A stretch of DNA of 64,000 nucleotides from Symsagittifera roscoffensis (taxonomy: Eukaryota; Xenacoelomorpha; Acoela; Convolutidae). Numbering within the stretch: position 1 is the first letter of the stretch; every line of letters begins with the position of its first letter. Below are positions 11,952 to 22,900 of the stretch, in pieces. The notes under the pieces are model-generated. The model was not told where the DNA came from, made no database searches, and was given only the letters and a program-made list of their open reading frames with translations. Location of the stretch: contig NC_087067.1 of the NCBI RefSeq assembly GCF_963678635.1, forward strand, positions 35,791,966 through 35,855,965. Direction: 5' to 3'. The position numbers were made by a program, and so were the translations under genes.

Positions 11952-12318
11952 CTACGAATTCGTTATCTTAGAAGGATGTTTAGAGGACTTTTCTTGTAGG
12001 TAATCTCGAAAATCTGTGAATCCCATTTCTTTTCCTGGGATGTGCCTGATCTTGGAATTAAAATGCAAAAATTGATTTACCCAACGGGTCAGTCTGCTGT
12101 GCATATTTTTATTTATTTGGTTAGCGTTTAAAGCCGATAGCAATGCCTTGTGGTCCGTTACGATCTCAAACTCGGCGCCATACAAGTAAATTTTAAATGC
12201 TCATAAGCCCAGACCACTCCCAAAAATTCTATTTTATTTGTCGAGTATTTCATTTCTTGATTTTTTAGAAATCGGGAAGCGAACGCTATAGTTAACCAAC
12301 TTTTCGGTCCCATTGTTC
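11952..12318 (-). pseudogene. RNase H domain of gypsy element 1
   Basis: The open 77-codon piece 11952-12185 contains EIVTDHKALLSAL, the Asp-bearing strand of retroelement RNase H, followed by RLTRW and the IRHIPGKE phrase typical of gypsy elements. Just upstream (12186-12318) in another frame lies the AFASRFL...YSTNKIE block. A frameshift separates the two. RNase H would degrade the RNA of the RNA:DNA hybrid. Confidence 0.8.
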
Positions 12319-13410
12319 CTATGTGGCTCCCAGGCCACTGTGTGAAACGTCTATTTTTAGTCTTGATGTCCTTTTTATGTCAAAATGGTTGTTCTCGGTA
12401 ATATTTACAATCTGCTTCTTTAGTTCTTCGAAGGCTTTCGTGTGATCTTCATTCCATTGGTAAACTGATTTCTTTACTAACAGTGGACGTAACGGAGAAC
12501 TTAGAATTGACAGGTTCGGGAAAAACTTCATGTTTTCGTTAATCGAGCCAAAGAATGACCTTAACTCAGAGATGTTTTTGGGGTGTACAAAACTTTTTAT
12601 CAAATCAGACTTTCCCACCAATGGTTTGGCCCCCGAGTTTGATATCTTGAATACCAGCCATTCTATATCTTTTTGCAAAAATGCACATTTCTCCCATTTT
12701 ACTGCCATGTTTTTGCTATCTAAGATGTTTAAAATCTTTAAAGTATCGCTTTGCGTTCGTTTAATGATCCTTTTGAGGCTCTTAAAATATCGTCGATATA
12801 ACAGTTGGTAAACGGAATATCTTTTAATAGCGAATCCATCACCCTTTCGAATTCGTTTGGCATATCGCCTAGCCCGTAGAACCCCGCTACAAATGAATAT
12901 GTCCCGGTGGTTTCACCGTCGACACTGAAGATACATTGTTTGCTCTTGTCAGTGCATAATTGTAATTGACTATGCGCATTTTCTAGGTCTAAATTACTAA
13001 ACCAGACTTCCCCTGAAATTTTGTTTGAAAGTTGGAGGGCTATGTTGTCGATGAGTTCGTGTATGTTTGGCAATTGATATTTGTTCTTGAAAATTTGGTC
13101 ATTTAAAATTTTTGAATCTGAGGCTAACTTGATACTACGTGCTTTTTTCTGGTAATTTTTATTGGATTAATAAAGCAATCTTCATCAAATTTGCTTAGTT
13201 TCACAATATGACCCTAATTTTTCATTCTGTTTAATTCCACTTTTATACTTTCTAGTAATTGGAGGGGAACTCTTCTGCCTATAGTTTGGATGGGTTTGAA
13301 TAGGGTGTGAAAATGAGTGTTTTTTCTGTCCAATGGTATTTTCCCTACTCTGTCAAATAGTCCTTTGAATTTATGGTACAAGCTTAGGATTCTATCCGAA
13401 TGATTGTTTA
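12319..13410 (-). pseudogene. Reverse transcriptase of gypsy element 1
   Basis: 12738-13073 holds the catalytic palm: a FSNLDLENAHSQL block, GFYGLGDMPNEF, and YIDD, the polymerase active-site box. 12319-12708 holds the rest of palm and thumb (KCAFLQKDIEWL, then PLRPLL). 13074-13410 is the degraded fingers region with stops. The box itself is intact, but the frame is broken at least twice. Confidence 0.85.
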
Positions 13411-13626
13411 ACTTATACGGTTCTGGAAGGGTTTTGTTGTTGACTGGTAATAGTGGTTGTCTTTGTGCTTTTTCAATTCCAATTCTGGGTGGATTATCGT
13501 TTCCTAAAACATTTCTCTCGTGTCCAGTGGTAATAAAAAAGGGAGTTTCTTCCGAAATCCATCCGAAATCTAACTACAATTTTTCCGATGATTTTAATTG
13601 TGTCGTTGGTAAAACCGCAATGTAAT

Positions 13627-13887
13627 TCACGAATTTTTTTTATCAACTGGGTGGGTTTTCAATAGTGGGTTTCTCAATTTCAGTTCGTGTAGGACGTTTT
13701 GCTTTAGGAAGCTTACTGGGCTCGCCAAATCCACTGGATTATTCAGGCTAACTATTGCGTCTTCTCTGAATCCAATGTTAACCAATTTCTTAGTTTCCAG
13801 ACCGTTGGTATCGTAGATGGTTCTGATGTTTAGAACAGAATAATCGTCGTTGTCACTGATCCACTCTTCTGTCCAAGCGTTAATCAC
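13627..13887 (-). pseudogene. Aspartic protease region of gypsy element 1
   Basis: The 86-codon frame contains VDLASPVSFL where gypsy proteases carry a D-T/S-G/A triad. The Thr/Ser is replaced by Leu here, so the enzyme should be dead even if the frame were open. The flanking hydrophobic strand pattern and its place between the gag knuckle and RT support the call. Confidence 0.55.
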
Positions 13888-14040
13888 TTCACATATTTTT
13901 TCATCAATTCTCGCTTGTGATTCTTCTGGGGAGTATGAAAAATTCTGATTATTTACAACTTTCTCTACATTAATTACAGTGGGCCTTCTTTCTTTCGATT
14001 TACATAATCCTCAAAAGTATCCTTTTTATTTACAAATGTT

Positions 14041-14112
14041 ACAAATTATTTCCTTCGCCGGGCACACATTCAAATGACCCTTGGTGAACGCGTTCCCACA
14101 CTTCATACAGGT
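14041..14112 (-). pseudogene. Gag zinc-knuckle remnant of gypsy element 1
   Basis: On the minus strand a CMKCGNAFTKGHLNVC segment is followed shortly by CNIC. The spacing (C-x2-C-x7-H-x3-C) departs from the standard retroviral CCHC knuckle. It is positioned at the expected end of gag. Confidence 0.55.
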
Positions 14113-14784
14113 ATTAGATTTAGTTGTATAAGCCTTTCTCGTCTATGATATTTTGGTTGAGTGCGTTCACTGGATTAATTGTTTCCGAGAATAATCTTTG
14201 TTATAAGTCACAGTTTTTCATGCTCCAAATAAATACATCTCTTATTCACTCCTGTTCGGCGGTGATGCCAATTTCACATGATTTTGCTAAATCAAACAAT
14301 GCACCCCAAAATTGTTTGAAGGATTCCCGGTCCTTCTGTTTTCTGCTTAGCATTTTAAAGCGTTCGGACGTATTATTATTGGGTTTGATAAAAGCTGTTT
14401 GATTGGGTCGAAAAATTCTTTGAAGGAGATTGCTAATACTTTAACCCTTGGGTGTTTTTGAGCGAAAAATCTCTTTCCTTCAGCTCCTATGGCCAGATTC
14501 AAAAATGAATCTTTTGTCGGCCTTGTATCTCCTCATACCTCCGAATTTTCTTTTCACCTCTGTAAGTCGTTTATCTTCTCCGTGTTCGTAGACGCTAAGA
14601 TAGAGTTTGTAGTTTCCAGTTCCAATGGTTCTTTTAGATTATCTATATCTAAATTCTCCTTGGCGATGATAGCCAGATGAAATTGGTATATCCAGTTGGT
14701 CCATTGGGTGGGTGGTTCTACGGTGTGATTTGGCCGAAAGGCGGGAGTTCCCCGCAGATTCGAATCAGTTGATGACTGCGCCAT
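14113..14784 (-). pseudogene. Gag of gypsy element 1 (N-terminal part open)
   Basis: The ATG at 14784 lies only 10 bases inside the 5' LTR boundary and opens a frame to 14554. The early TQWTNWIYQFHLAI phrase resembles the start of Ty3/gypsy capsid proteins. The remainder down to the knuckle is broken by stops. Gag would form the particle that packages element RNA. Confidence 0.7.
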
Positions 14785-14794
14785 AATAAAAGTC

Positions 14795-14994
14795 TGCAAA
14801 TACCACTGGTAATCTAATCTAACTAAACTAGGTTAAAAAGACTAAAATAAGATATTGAAATGAAACTGACCGATGTTTCCAAAGAACAACTAGTGATGCG
14901 AAGTCCAATGGACTTCGAAGAGTAAATATTGACCGGTACGTAATTATCACATAGAGGTCAATTCAAAACATAACAAAAGTACTTAATCACAACA
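14795..14994 (-). repeat. 5' LTR of gypsy element 1
   Basis: A 200-base LTR, TGCAAATACCACTGG...AATCACAACA in plus orientation, matching 8687-8887. Between it and the gag ATG there is no room for a separate untranslated leader, so any primer-binding site must overlap the gag start. Confidence 0.9.
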
Positions 14995-16287
14995 GGCTCA
15001 TTGCGGAATCCGCTTTAAATTCACAAAATGCATAGTTTGGCCTCGTAAGGTTATACAATCTGTAGATGGATGGTTTTCATAGAAAATCTCGTTTTTTTTA
15101 CAAACTAAGTATTATTTCACATTCAGGGCTTGGCCTCGATAGCCGAGCATTTTTGTTTGGTTTTGTAATAGTTTTTTTTGATCTGTAAGCCAAAACATTT
15201 TTTCCTACTTTTGCTTGAATTTGTGGCTTGATTGGTGTTTTCTTTCCGACAAATTTATTTATTTGGGCAAAAATTTTTTTGGTTAATGTTTTGATTTTGT
15301 CCCTTGAATCTTTGCTATTTGAATGAAAAAAGACTGCTCGTATCACGGTGAAGCCCTGAGTGTTTCGATTGTATTTTAGTGTCTATGAAGCAGTGTTCCT
15401 TTCAGAAAAGGATGAAATTTTCAAAAAGAGAAAAGAAAAAATTTAAAATTTTTTGAATTTTATTATCCCCTACCCGCCATATAAAGTACAGAGTGATAGA
15501 TTTTGCTCCTAGCATCAAATCAGTTATGGCAAAAAAGCTTCCTTCAACCAATTTGGAACAATTTCTAAGACGGATTAAATCTCCGCTTACGCGCTAATAG
15601 CTCGAAATATATCGCGAGTTAATTGTCCCAAATTGGCAGTAATGGCAATCTTTAAACCCTCAAAATTTTATGGATAATGATTACAGGTAAACTGTTTTTT
15701 CAAACTTGAGCTCAAGACAACAATACCATTCGACTGATAAAAATAAGTTTGTCAAAAATGTCTTAGTTAAAAAGTCGAAGTTTGTCTGAAGAAAAAACCC
15801 CACCTCGAGCACAAATATAGTCCGTTACTTTCGCTACGAAAATTGGATCAATAATCTTTTCAGTGAAAACCCTGTTTTGAAATCTTAGGTGGTGTTGAAG
15901 GTTCCGGATAAATACATTGAGATATTAAATGCGCACTATATACCAAACTTCAATGAACGCGTAGGCGACAAGACGAAACAACCTGGGGATCAACTTTCAG
16001 CAGAACAATCATTTGGCATAAAAGGGGAATACAGGGTCTTTTAACAACAAGCCTACCAAAATTAACTGAAAAGTAACTAAGAGACAGACGCAAAGAGAAG
16101 CATAAATTGGCTTGGAAATTACCTAATTATGACAACAGCTATTCACCCGGTGTGTCAAAAAAACATCAGTTTCAAAAACATAATAATCAAAAATTACAAA
16201 AGACAAAGACTCACAAACCAAGTACTTCTCGAGCTGAAAAAAAAGGCGTTGAAACGAACCAGAGCAAGCTGTCGCTACTTGGAAACT
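14953..16287. repeat. Segmental duplication unit A
   Basis: The block begins inside the right gypsy LTR (last about 42 bases) and runs to GCTGTCGCTACTTGG. It matches 16288-18052 in the same order: GCGGAATCCGC word, TTGGCCTCGTAAGG, family R repeat, then the VPDKYIDILNAHYIPNF-encoding stretch. The open frames in it (for example 16107-16322) have no recognised domain and differ in length between the two units. Confidence 0.85.
15331..15870 (+). repeat. Dispersed repeat family R, copy in unit A
   Basis: Begins GACTGCTCGTATCACGG followed by GAAGCCCTGA. It includes AGACGGATTAAATCTCCGC, the CpG-rich ATATCGCGAGTTAAT core, AACCCTCAAAATTTTATG and AGTCGAAGTTTGTCTGAAG, and ends near CGTTACTTTCGCTACGAAA. 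Confidence 0.85.
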
Positions 16288-18052
16288 TAGAGGTCAATTC
16301 AAAACATAACAAAAGTACTTAATCACAACAGGCTCGTTGTGGAATCCGCTTTAAATTCACAAAATGCATAGTTTGGCCTCGTAAGGTTATACAATCTGTA
16401 GATGGATGGTTTTCATTGAAAATCTCGTTTTTTTTTACAAACTAAGTATTATTTTACATTAAATTTTTTCATTTTATTACTGCTTCATTGAACTTGAAAT
16501 GCAGTTGGAACATTCAGGGCTTCACTCTGATACGAACAGTCTTGTTATATTTGAATTGATTTTTGATTCGAGTTCAGACGACAGCCGGAGAAAAACGACA
16601 ATAATTTTTTTGAAGTTCTGTTATTATTGTTCCGATTTTCGAAGTAAACTCAAAATTTATGCTTGATGTGGTTTTTTAGCGTCAAGTTTTGGCAATCAAA
16701 AAAACATTTTTAACAAGATATTTTTATGCCTCATTGAAGATATCAACTCCCTGAAATCAAATTTATAAAATAAAATTTTTGACATCCGATGATTCTCTGC
16801 AAAACTTTGGGAGTTAGAAAATTGTCAATTTGGTCATGCTCTGGACTTATTTATGCGCTCACTGAAGATTTCCCCGATTGTCCTGACAGCGTAACCTGAA
16901 ATGTTCATGCGTGGCAAATTATCCAGAAGAACCAAATCATTCTAAATTGAATTGAGGCTAGCTAGTCTGACGTTTTATTTTTGTACGATACAAATTTTTT
17001 CAATTGATTTTTTACATTGTCCAAAATTTATTTGGGCAACAATTTTTTTGGTTAATGTTTTGATTTTGTCCCTTGAATCATTGCTATTCGAATGAAAAAA
17101 GACTGCTCGTATCAGGGTGAAGCCCTGAGTGTTTCGATTGTATTTTAGTGTCTATGAAGCAGTGTTCCTTTTAGAAAAAGGATGAAATTTTCAAAAAGAT
17201 AAAAGAAAAAATTTAAAATTTTTTGAATTTTATAATCCCCTACCCGCCATATAAAGTACAGAGTGATAGATTTTGCTCCTAGCATCAAATCAATTATGGT
17301 AAAAAAGCTTCCTTCAACCAATTTGGAACAATTTCTAAGACGGATTAAATCTCCTCCGCTTACGCGCTAATAGCTCGAAATATATCGCGAGTTAATTGTC
17401 CCAAATTGGCAATAATGGCAATCTTTAAACCCTCAAAATTTTATGAATAATGACTACAGGTAAACTGTCTTTTCAAACTTGAGCTCAAGACAACAATACC
17501 ATTCGACTGATAAAAATAAGTTTGTCAAAAATGTCTTTGTTAAAAAATCGAAGTTTGTCTGAAGAAAAAACCCCACGTCGAGCACAAATATAATCCGTTA
17601 CTTTCGCTACGAAAGTTGGATCAATAATCTTTTCAGTGAAAACCCTGTTTTGAAATCTTAGGTGGTGTTGAAGGTTCCGGATAAATACATTGACATATTA
17701 AATGCGCACTATATACCAAACTTCAATGAACGCGTAGGCGACAAGACGAAACAACCTGGGGATCAACTTTCAGCAGAACAATCATTTGGCATAAAAGGGG
17801 AACCCTGTATTTTAACAAGCCTACCAAAATTAACTGAAAAGTAACTAAGAGACAGACGCAAAAAGAAGCATAAATTGGCTTGGAAATTACCTAATTATGA
17901 CAACTGTTCACCCGGTGTGTCAACAAAACATCAGTTTCAAAAACATAATAATCAAAAATTACGAAAGACAAAGACTCACAAACTCAGTACTTCTCGAGCT
18001 GAAGGAAAAGAAAGGCGTTGAAACGAACCAGAGCAAGCTGTCGCTACTTAGA
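16288..18052. repeat. Segmental duplication unit B
   Basis: Copy of 14953-16287, including its own fragment of LTR (about 16288-16330). Its middle, roughly 16457-17022, carries about 550 bases replaced or added relative to unit A, with an inverted GGAACATTCAGGGCTTC phrase of family R at about 16508. The two units are tandem and in the same orientation. Confidence 0.85.
17100..17645 (+). repeat. Dispersed repeat family R, copy in unit B
   Basis: Same landmarks as the copy at 15331-15870, from GACTGCTCGTATCAGGG to TTTCGCTACGAAAG. Confidence 0.85.
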
Positions 18053-18669
18053 AATTAAGCAATGACGCGTTTGAAGTCAGCATTCTGACTCTGACTTGTT
18101 AATTGTTATGAGTCTGCTAAAATGTCGGTTTGCTGAAAAACCTAGCCCTAAATATTCCGGACAAGGAAAACATTTCAAATTGATTTGAAGCAAACTAACT
18201 GACCCAAAGAATGCTTTAGCAAGCGAAAAAATATATAAATATTTGACATTGAAAATGACCTCCCGCGTCTTGATTTTTTTTTTTTTTTTTAAATTTAAGC
18301 AACTGTTTTAAGGAAAATCTACTTCAGGCAAGTAAAATGCTCTTCGAAAAGTTTTAACCCTTGTCAAAGGTTTTAAAACTGAACACATTAAATGATTTCG
18401 TCATAATTTTAGGCTTGATGATTATAACTGTAACGATGATAAATAAAGTTCTTTTCAGAAAATTTTGGTCACTTTTTGCTCTGCAGTCATTTGGCAACTT
18501 GTAGTGCGCCAATGAAATTGACAAATTTTCCCTTTCTGTTATATTCAACTGCTTCTAACCTAAATAGCAGTATTATCATAAAAGTTATAAATAGAAAATG
18601 TCAATTGGCATATGAAATAAAGATTATTTTTTTGTTTAAAAAATATAATAGTTAGAAATTTTTAATATG
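18053..18669. other. No gene seen; 3' flank of the SEA-domain gene
   Basis: AT-rich with a T run near 18280. On the minus strand, directly after the stop codon at 18670, an ATTAAA hexamer (about 18655-18660) could serve as the polyadenylation signal of the gene to the right. Confidence 0.45.
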
Positions 18670-18847
18670 TTACAAGTAATTTTCATGTTCGGTTCCTGAA
18701 TTCATCCTGGAGTCTCTGTTGTCCGGAGGCTGGTTTGTCTGGACTGGCAAGGCAGAGTGGGACTTGGGCATTGTGGATGACTTGTTCGGGTTAGAATTCA
18801 GGTACTCGTAATTGAGCGGGTCATACTCATGGTTCAGTTGCGAGTAT
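18670..18847 (-). CDS. SEA-domain single-pass membrane protein, exon 2 (3' end)
   Basis: Terminal exon, joined to 19600-21242. The acceptor is CTCTTCAG before A at 18847, and the phase-2 split Arg codon closes exactly. It encodes 58 further residues and a TAA stop. The segment has several tyrosines in acidic or polar settings (HEYDPL, NYEYL, and a C-terminal ENYL), which could be phosphotyrosine docking or endocytic sorting sites. That use is inference. Without this exon the frame would read through the donor into a short hydrophobic extension (FILCVSL), so I prefer the spliced form. The full product is predicted at 606 aa. Confidence 0.75.
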
Positions 18848-19599
18848 CTGAAGAGAATGAAATGAAATGACAATCTACACAATGATTTAGTTTCCGAGAA
18901 GGGAACAGTTTGCGCATAATTTACTATATTTCAATCATACCATCGTGAAGGAACCTCAAAAGCCAATTAACTGCCTTTCGAGTGGTGTCATCATTAAGTA
19001 CAGAGTGGTGAAAGAAGTGTGAATTAATTTTCGAAGCAGTTTGGATCCAATTTAATTATCAAGCGGAGAAAAAAAGGTACATTTTTGCTACAATGTGAGT
19101 CATCTCGTGGAAATTTTAAAAAACTCACCGTTATTGCTTAACCTGGCAATTTTGAGAAAACTACTAAGTTGTTATCTATATTTCTGAAGTTTTTACGCAA
19201 TGTGCCAATATTTTCGTAAATTTGAAAGTAATTAAAACACTATAAAACATTCAGACGAACGGCCTTTTTATAGACTACGAAAAAACCGCAGTATTCTATG
19301 CGCGCTCCGTTTTCAAAAATATACATCTTCGATTAAAAAGGAAACAGTTTAGGAGTAATTGGGTTCGATTAAGTAAGGAGTAATTGGATGAGAAAGGTAG
19401 CATTAAATGAGGACTCAACAAACAAAATTCTTATCAGTACGAAATTTTTGATTGGACAAATGGCACATACATTTTAGCTTCAAAGCTACAATTAGTTTAG
19501 GAGGATTTACAGCAATTATGTATTCGAGAACTCTTGCTGATTAATATTAACACAAGATTTCATAGACTCACACACAAAATGAAATTGATAGGTGCATAC
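18848..19599 (-). other. Intron of the SEA-domain gene
   Basis: A 752-base GT-AG intron. The donor is CAG|GTATGC at 19599 and the acceptor CTTCAG| at 18848 on the minus strand, with a pyrimidine-rich TTTCATTTCATTCTCTTCAG before the acceptor. Nothing else recognised inside. Confidence 0.7.
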
Positions 19600-21242
19600 C
19601 TGTCTGTCGGTGCTCGGTTCGTATCACTCGGCGTCCGAGAGTACAAACTAGACGATTGATTTGAGCTCGGATTGTTCTCGTTTTTACCCGAGGGCTTACC
19701 CCGTGTGTAAACATGACCCGCTGGTCGTTTCTGGAAATTATTTGTCCCGGTTGAATGATGAGGCTCGTAGGTTAAGTCGGGCATGCTTTTATGAGGAGGG
19801 AGGTCGTTTGGACCCATGCTTATTTGCGACTCGGGTCGTAGAAAAGTTTGTCGTGGACCTGTTTTCAGAACGAACGATATGCCCGAGGCTCGAACCGCAT
19901 CTTGGTGCATTTTGTTTGAGTTTTTCCGCAACTCGACTTGTTCGGGCGGCTTCATTGCCAACTCATCGTCTTCTTGGCTCAACATATTGAAATGTTTTTG
20001 AGCGTGTTTATACTGACAATAATACCAAACTGCTACAAAAATGACACAAATCAGCAAAATTGTCAAAATAACAATTATTGAGACCCATATCAAATCCAAG
20101 AAAGTGAATTTTTCATCTTTTTCTTGAATAATCACTTGGTTTTCGCTGTCGGCAATAACTTTGTAGTCAAATTCGAAACTTCCTAACTGTGACGCTATTT
20201 GGAATCGTTCGTTAAGAACTGCTTCGATAATTTGTCGCGATACCAAGAGTGAATTAAAGCAGAATTTGAACTTAAGCTCTTCAATCGCGTATTCAGCGCT
20301 TGCATAGCGACTGGTTTCTACATTTTGGTCCGCAGAACAAATTCTTAGAAACTTGCAATAATCGGAAACCGCGAACGAAATAGCTGAAGAAAATGTTGTC
20401 TCAGAAAGATCAAAATATTCGTCTTCAGTGAATGTAATTTCGAAGCATTCCTCTTCAGAATTCAGCTGTAAACTTGCAGCATCCACTATAAAGTTTGGCC
20501 CGGCTGTCGGTTTTTTTACCCCCGATGTCAAAAGTTTCCGAAAACTTTCGGCGCCAAAATTGATATCGTCTATTATTTCGAGGGCAAAATTAACAAAAAG
20601 ACCAGGCGAGAATGAAAATACCATCAAGTTATGATAACCACTTAAGCTAGTACTTTGGGCAAATAGTTCATCAAAATAGGATTTCACGCCTTGTTCGTAC
20701 TCGGAGTAAAGAGTTGATTGGTGATCAGTTAATTGCATCAAAAAAAAGTTGTCGTATTGAGGATTGGTGATATTTATACTTCCATAAATTTTGCCATAAC
20801 TAGTTGCTTCACATGATTTTAGCAGAAAGTCTTCGTTCTTTTGCAAGTTTTTGTCGCTATAATATTCAACAACGAATTCAGCGCCGAGGTTTCCTTTTGT
20901 GATTTCGATGACAACAAACTCGTTATTTCCGAATGATTCAACAGCTGGACCGACAGCACTCGAGTCGGGTGCCCTCCACGACTCCATTTTAGCCATTGCC
21001 GTTGGGTAATACAATGTAATTTGGTCGCCTTGTGTCGAGCTAATTTTGTAAAACCTCGTTTGCAGCCGAGATGTTGTAGGGATTGTATAGTTGCAGAGAC
21101 TTCTGGGTTTGAACATTAACACTCCGAAATTGGGGTTGCTGCAAACTGAGTTGCATTGGCAACATTTTGGCAAATTATCTTCACTTGAAGCTGATGAAAA
21201 AAGTACACCGGGAAAAAATCCCAACAAAAACAACAGCAACAT
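19600..21242 (-). CDS. SEA-domain single-pass membrane protein, exon 1 (5' end)
   Basis: The ATG at 21242 begins a clear signal peptide (residues 1-20, LLLFLLGFFPGVLF). A Cys-rich start (CCQC, residues 37-40, and C50) leads into a beta-rich region, about 40-130, that could be CUB-like. Residues about 155-245 read as a SEA domain (STLYSEYEQGVKSYFDELF, then VFSFSPGLFVNFALEI). Residues about 262-365 look like a second, more diverged SEA-like unit. A hydrophobic segment at about 384-407 is followed by a roughly 200-residue cytoplasmic tail rich in Ser, Pro, Asn and basic residues. SEA domains occur in heavily glycosylated, often self-cleaving cell-surface proteins. No GSVVV-type cleavage site is seen in the first domain, which reads GLFVN there. 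I do not recognise a specific orthologue. It is higher in GC than its flanks and uninterrupted, as expected of a live gene. Confidence 0.85.
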
Positions 21243-22739
21243 TCTTAAACCTAGGGTGAATTTGTGATATGTGTCGCAAAAATAAAAATTTCTGTAGCTT
21301 TTCTAGCTAATAAAAACCTGTACCATTTCTCATGTATGTGCGTCTAATTTAAAAGCAATTTCGAATATTAATGATAAGTAGATAATTGTTGAGGTGTAAA
21401 TGAATATGAGTCCTAAGATGGAGAAAATAACAATTAACAATAATATATAAACACGCAGTGAGTAAAATGATAGAGCAATTAAGTTTTTTATATTGAAAAA
21501 AATTGTTTATGATAGTATACACCAAAAGTAAGATAAAACTAAACGCATAAGCAAACGAGTTTTAAATACACAATTATTGATCTTACCATGGTATAAAAGC
21601 TATTGACTACGCTGTCATGATTGCAAGTTTGGACCAGTTCAGAAATGGTGTTTAAGTCTGGACTTTAGTTTGTATACACTTTTATTTACAACTCGAAATA
21701 CCTGTTTGCTAATGGAATTCGTTGGGTTGCACTCCTTTGTGTGGTTGTAATAAAATAAAGAACTTAATAAATACCAACAAATAGATATATCTTGCTTCAC
21801 GTTTCTTTGGCTTAAGCTAAATAAGACTTTCTAGATTTCTAAACTAAACTAGATTTCCATGATTCAGGAGGAAAAGCTTCCGAGAATAAGTGGTCATAAA
21901 AACCACTCAGAAGGCTTACTGGCACAATGAAACTAGACTGCTTGAAAAGAGGGTATCATAAAAATTCAGGTTTGTGTACCACTAAGAGTCTCCTGGCAGT
22001 TTTGACATTAAACTGAAAACTAAGGCATTTATTTATCGTGCCAACCATTTTGGAAAACCTGAAAAATGATCCCTGAGCTGACCAAAAAAAAGCGCATCTT
22101 AACCCCTATTTAGACTCCTAAGTTTAACTTTAGCTTTGAATGATTCATTTTCTACGAAAGAAAGGTGCGCAAAAAAATTTGTCCCCGGGCAGATATAGGA
22201 TTTTTTTGGAAGGAATAGGAAACTTTTTGTGTCTATTTTTTTATAGAGTTACAAATTCTACGCTCTCCTGAAATCACATAATTTGATTAAAAAATTGCAC
22301 TGCATTTTTTTTGAGACAAAAAAGTATATGGACTTGATGGCGGCAAAAAATTTTGCAAAATTGTTTGTTTTTATCTTGATGGCTGCAAAAAATTTTCCAA
22401 AAACGTTTGCTTTGCAAAAACAAAAAATTATCGAATGATTTTTGGATGTCGACTGAAACTAACAGAATTTTCTATTCTTTGAAGTGATCTGCAGCAGTAT
22501 CGAAGCGTACATATGCATAAATTCTTTAATTACGTCGACGACGTTGTTAAAACTCTCGCAAATTTGTTAAGTGTCATACTCAAAGTATTCATATTCAGTT
22601 TGATTTTCTGAAATTTTGATGGCTCGGGTTGCTTACAAGATAACGCAACTTAGAGAAACTCAATATCCAATCAACTCGCACCTAACTATTCTTGACTCCC
22701 CTTGAACAACGTATAGATTTACAGTAAAATATATTAGCA

Positions 22740-22900
22740 AAGAGGACTTCTCGTATCGGGACGAAGCCCTGAATGGGGCAATTGCGTTTTAACGTCAGAG
22801 GAGTAGTTGTGGGTTAACAAATTTCATGAAGATTTGAGAGGAAATGAAAAAATTTAATGTTGTTTCCCTCTGCAAACGACTTTGCATCTAATAAAGTATT
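22740..22900 (+). repeat. Family R fragment, diverged
   Basis: CTTCTCGTATCGGGACGAAGCCCTGAATG-like phrase (the first 20 bases match other copies at most positions), followed by AGGAGTAGTTGTGG in place of the usual TTTATGGAGCAGCAG. Only the left end is recognisable. Confidence 0.55.

Larger units (their letters stand above)
8687..14994 (-). mobile_element. Ty3/gypsy LTR retrotransposon 1 (inactive, both LTRs present)
   Basis: A minus-strand element bounded by two similar LTRs (14795-14994 is 5', 8687-8887 is 3'), each beginning TG and ending CA when read in element orientation. In element order, gag, a CCHC-like knuckle, protease, reverse transcriptase, RNase H, integrase and a long extra tail can be followed. 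The PR-RT-RH-IN order defines Ty3/gypsy. Stops and frameshifts break it throughout, and the protease triad is altered, so it is inactive. The outer 5-base flanks (ACAAG at left, GGCTC at right) do not match, so no target duplication survives. The LTRs differ at several positions, so the insertion is not recent. Confidence 0.9.

Noticed and set aside
8682-14999. Target-site duplication for gypsy 1
   Set aside because: The 5 bases outside the LTRs (ACAAG and GGCTC) do not match in any register I tried.
15898-16322. Host exons encoding VPDKYIDILNAHYIPNF and a Lys-rich stretch, duplicated at 17662-18050
   Set aside because: The two copies have different frame breaks, no family is recognised, and both are part of a repeat-bearing segmental duplication.
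19661-19990. Plus-strand frames over the SEA gene tail
   Set aside because: Antisense shadow of the well-supported minus-strand coding exon.
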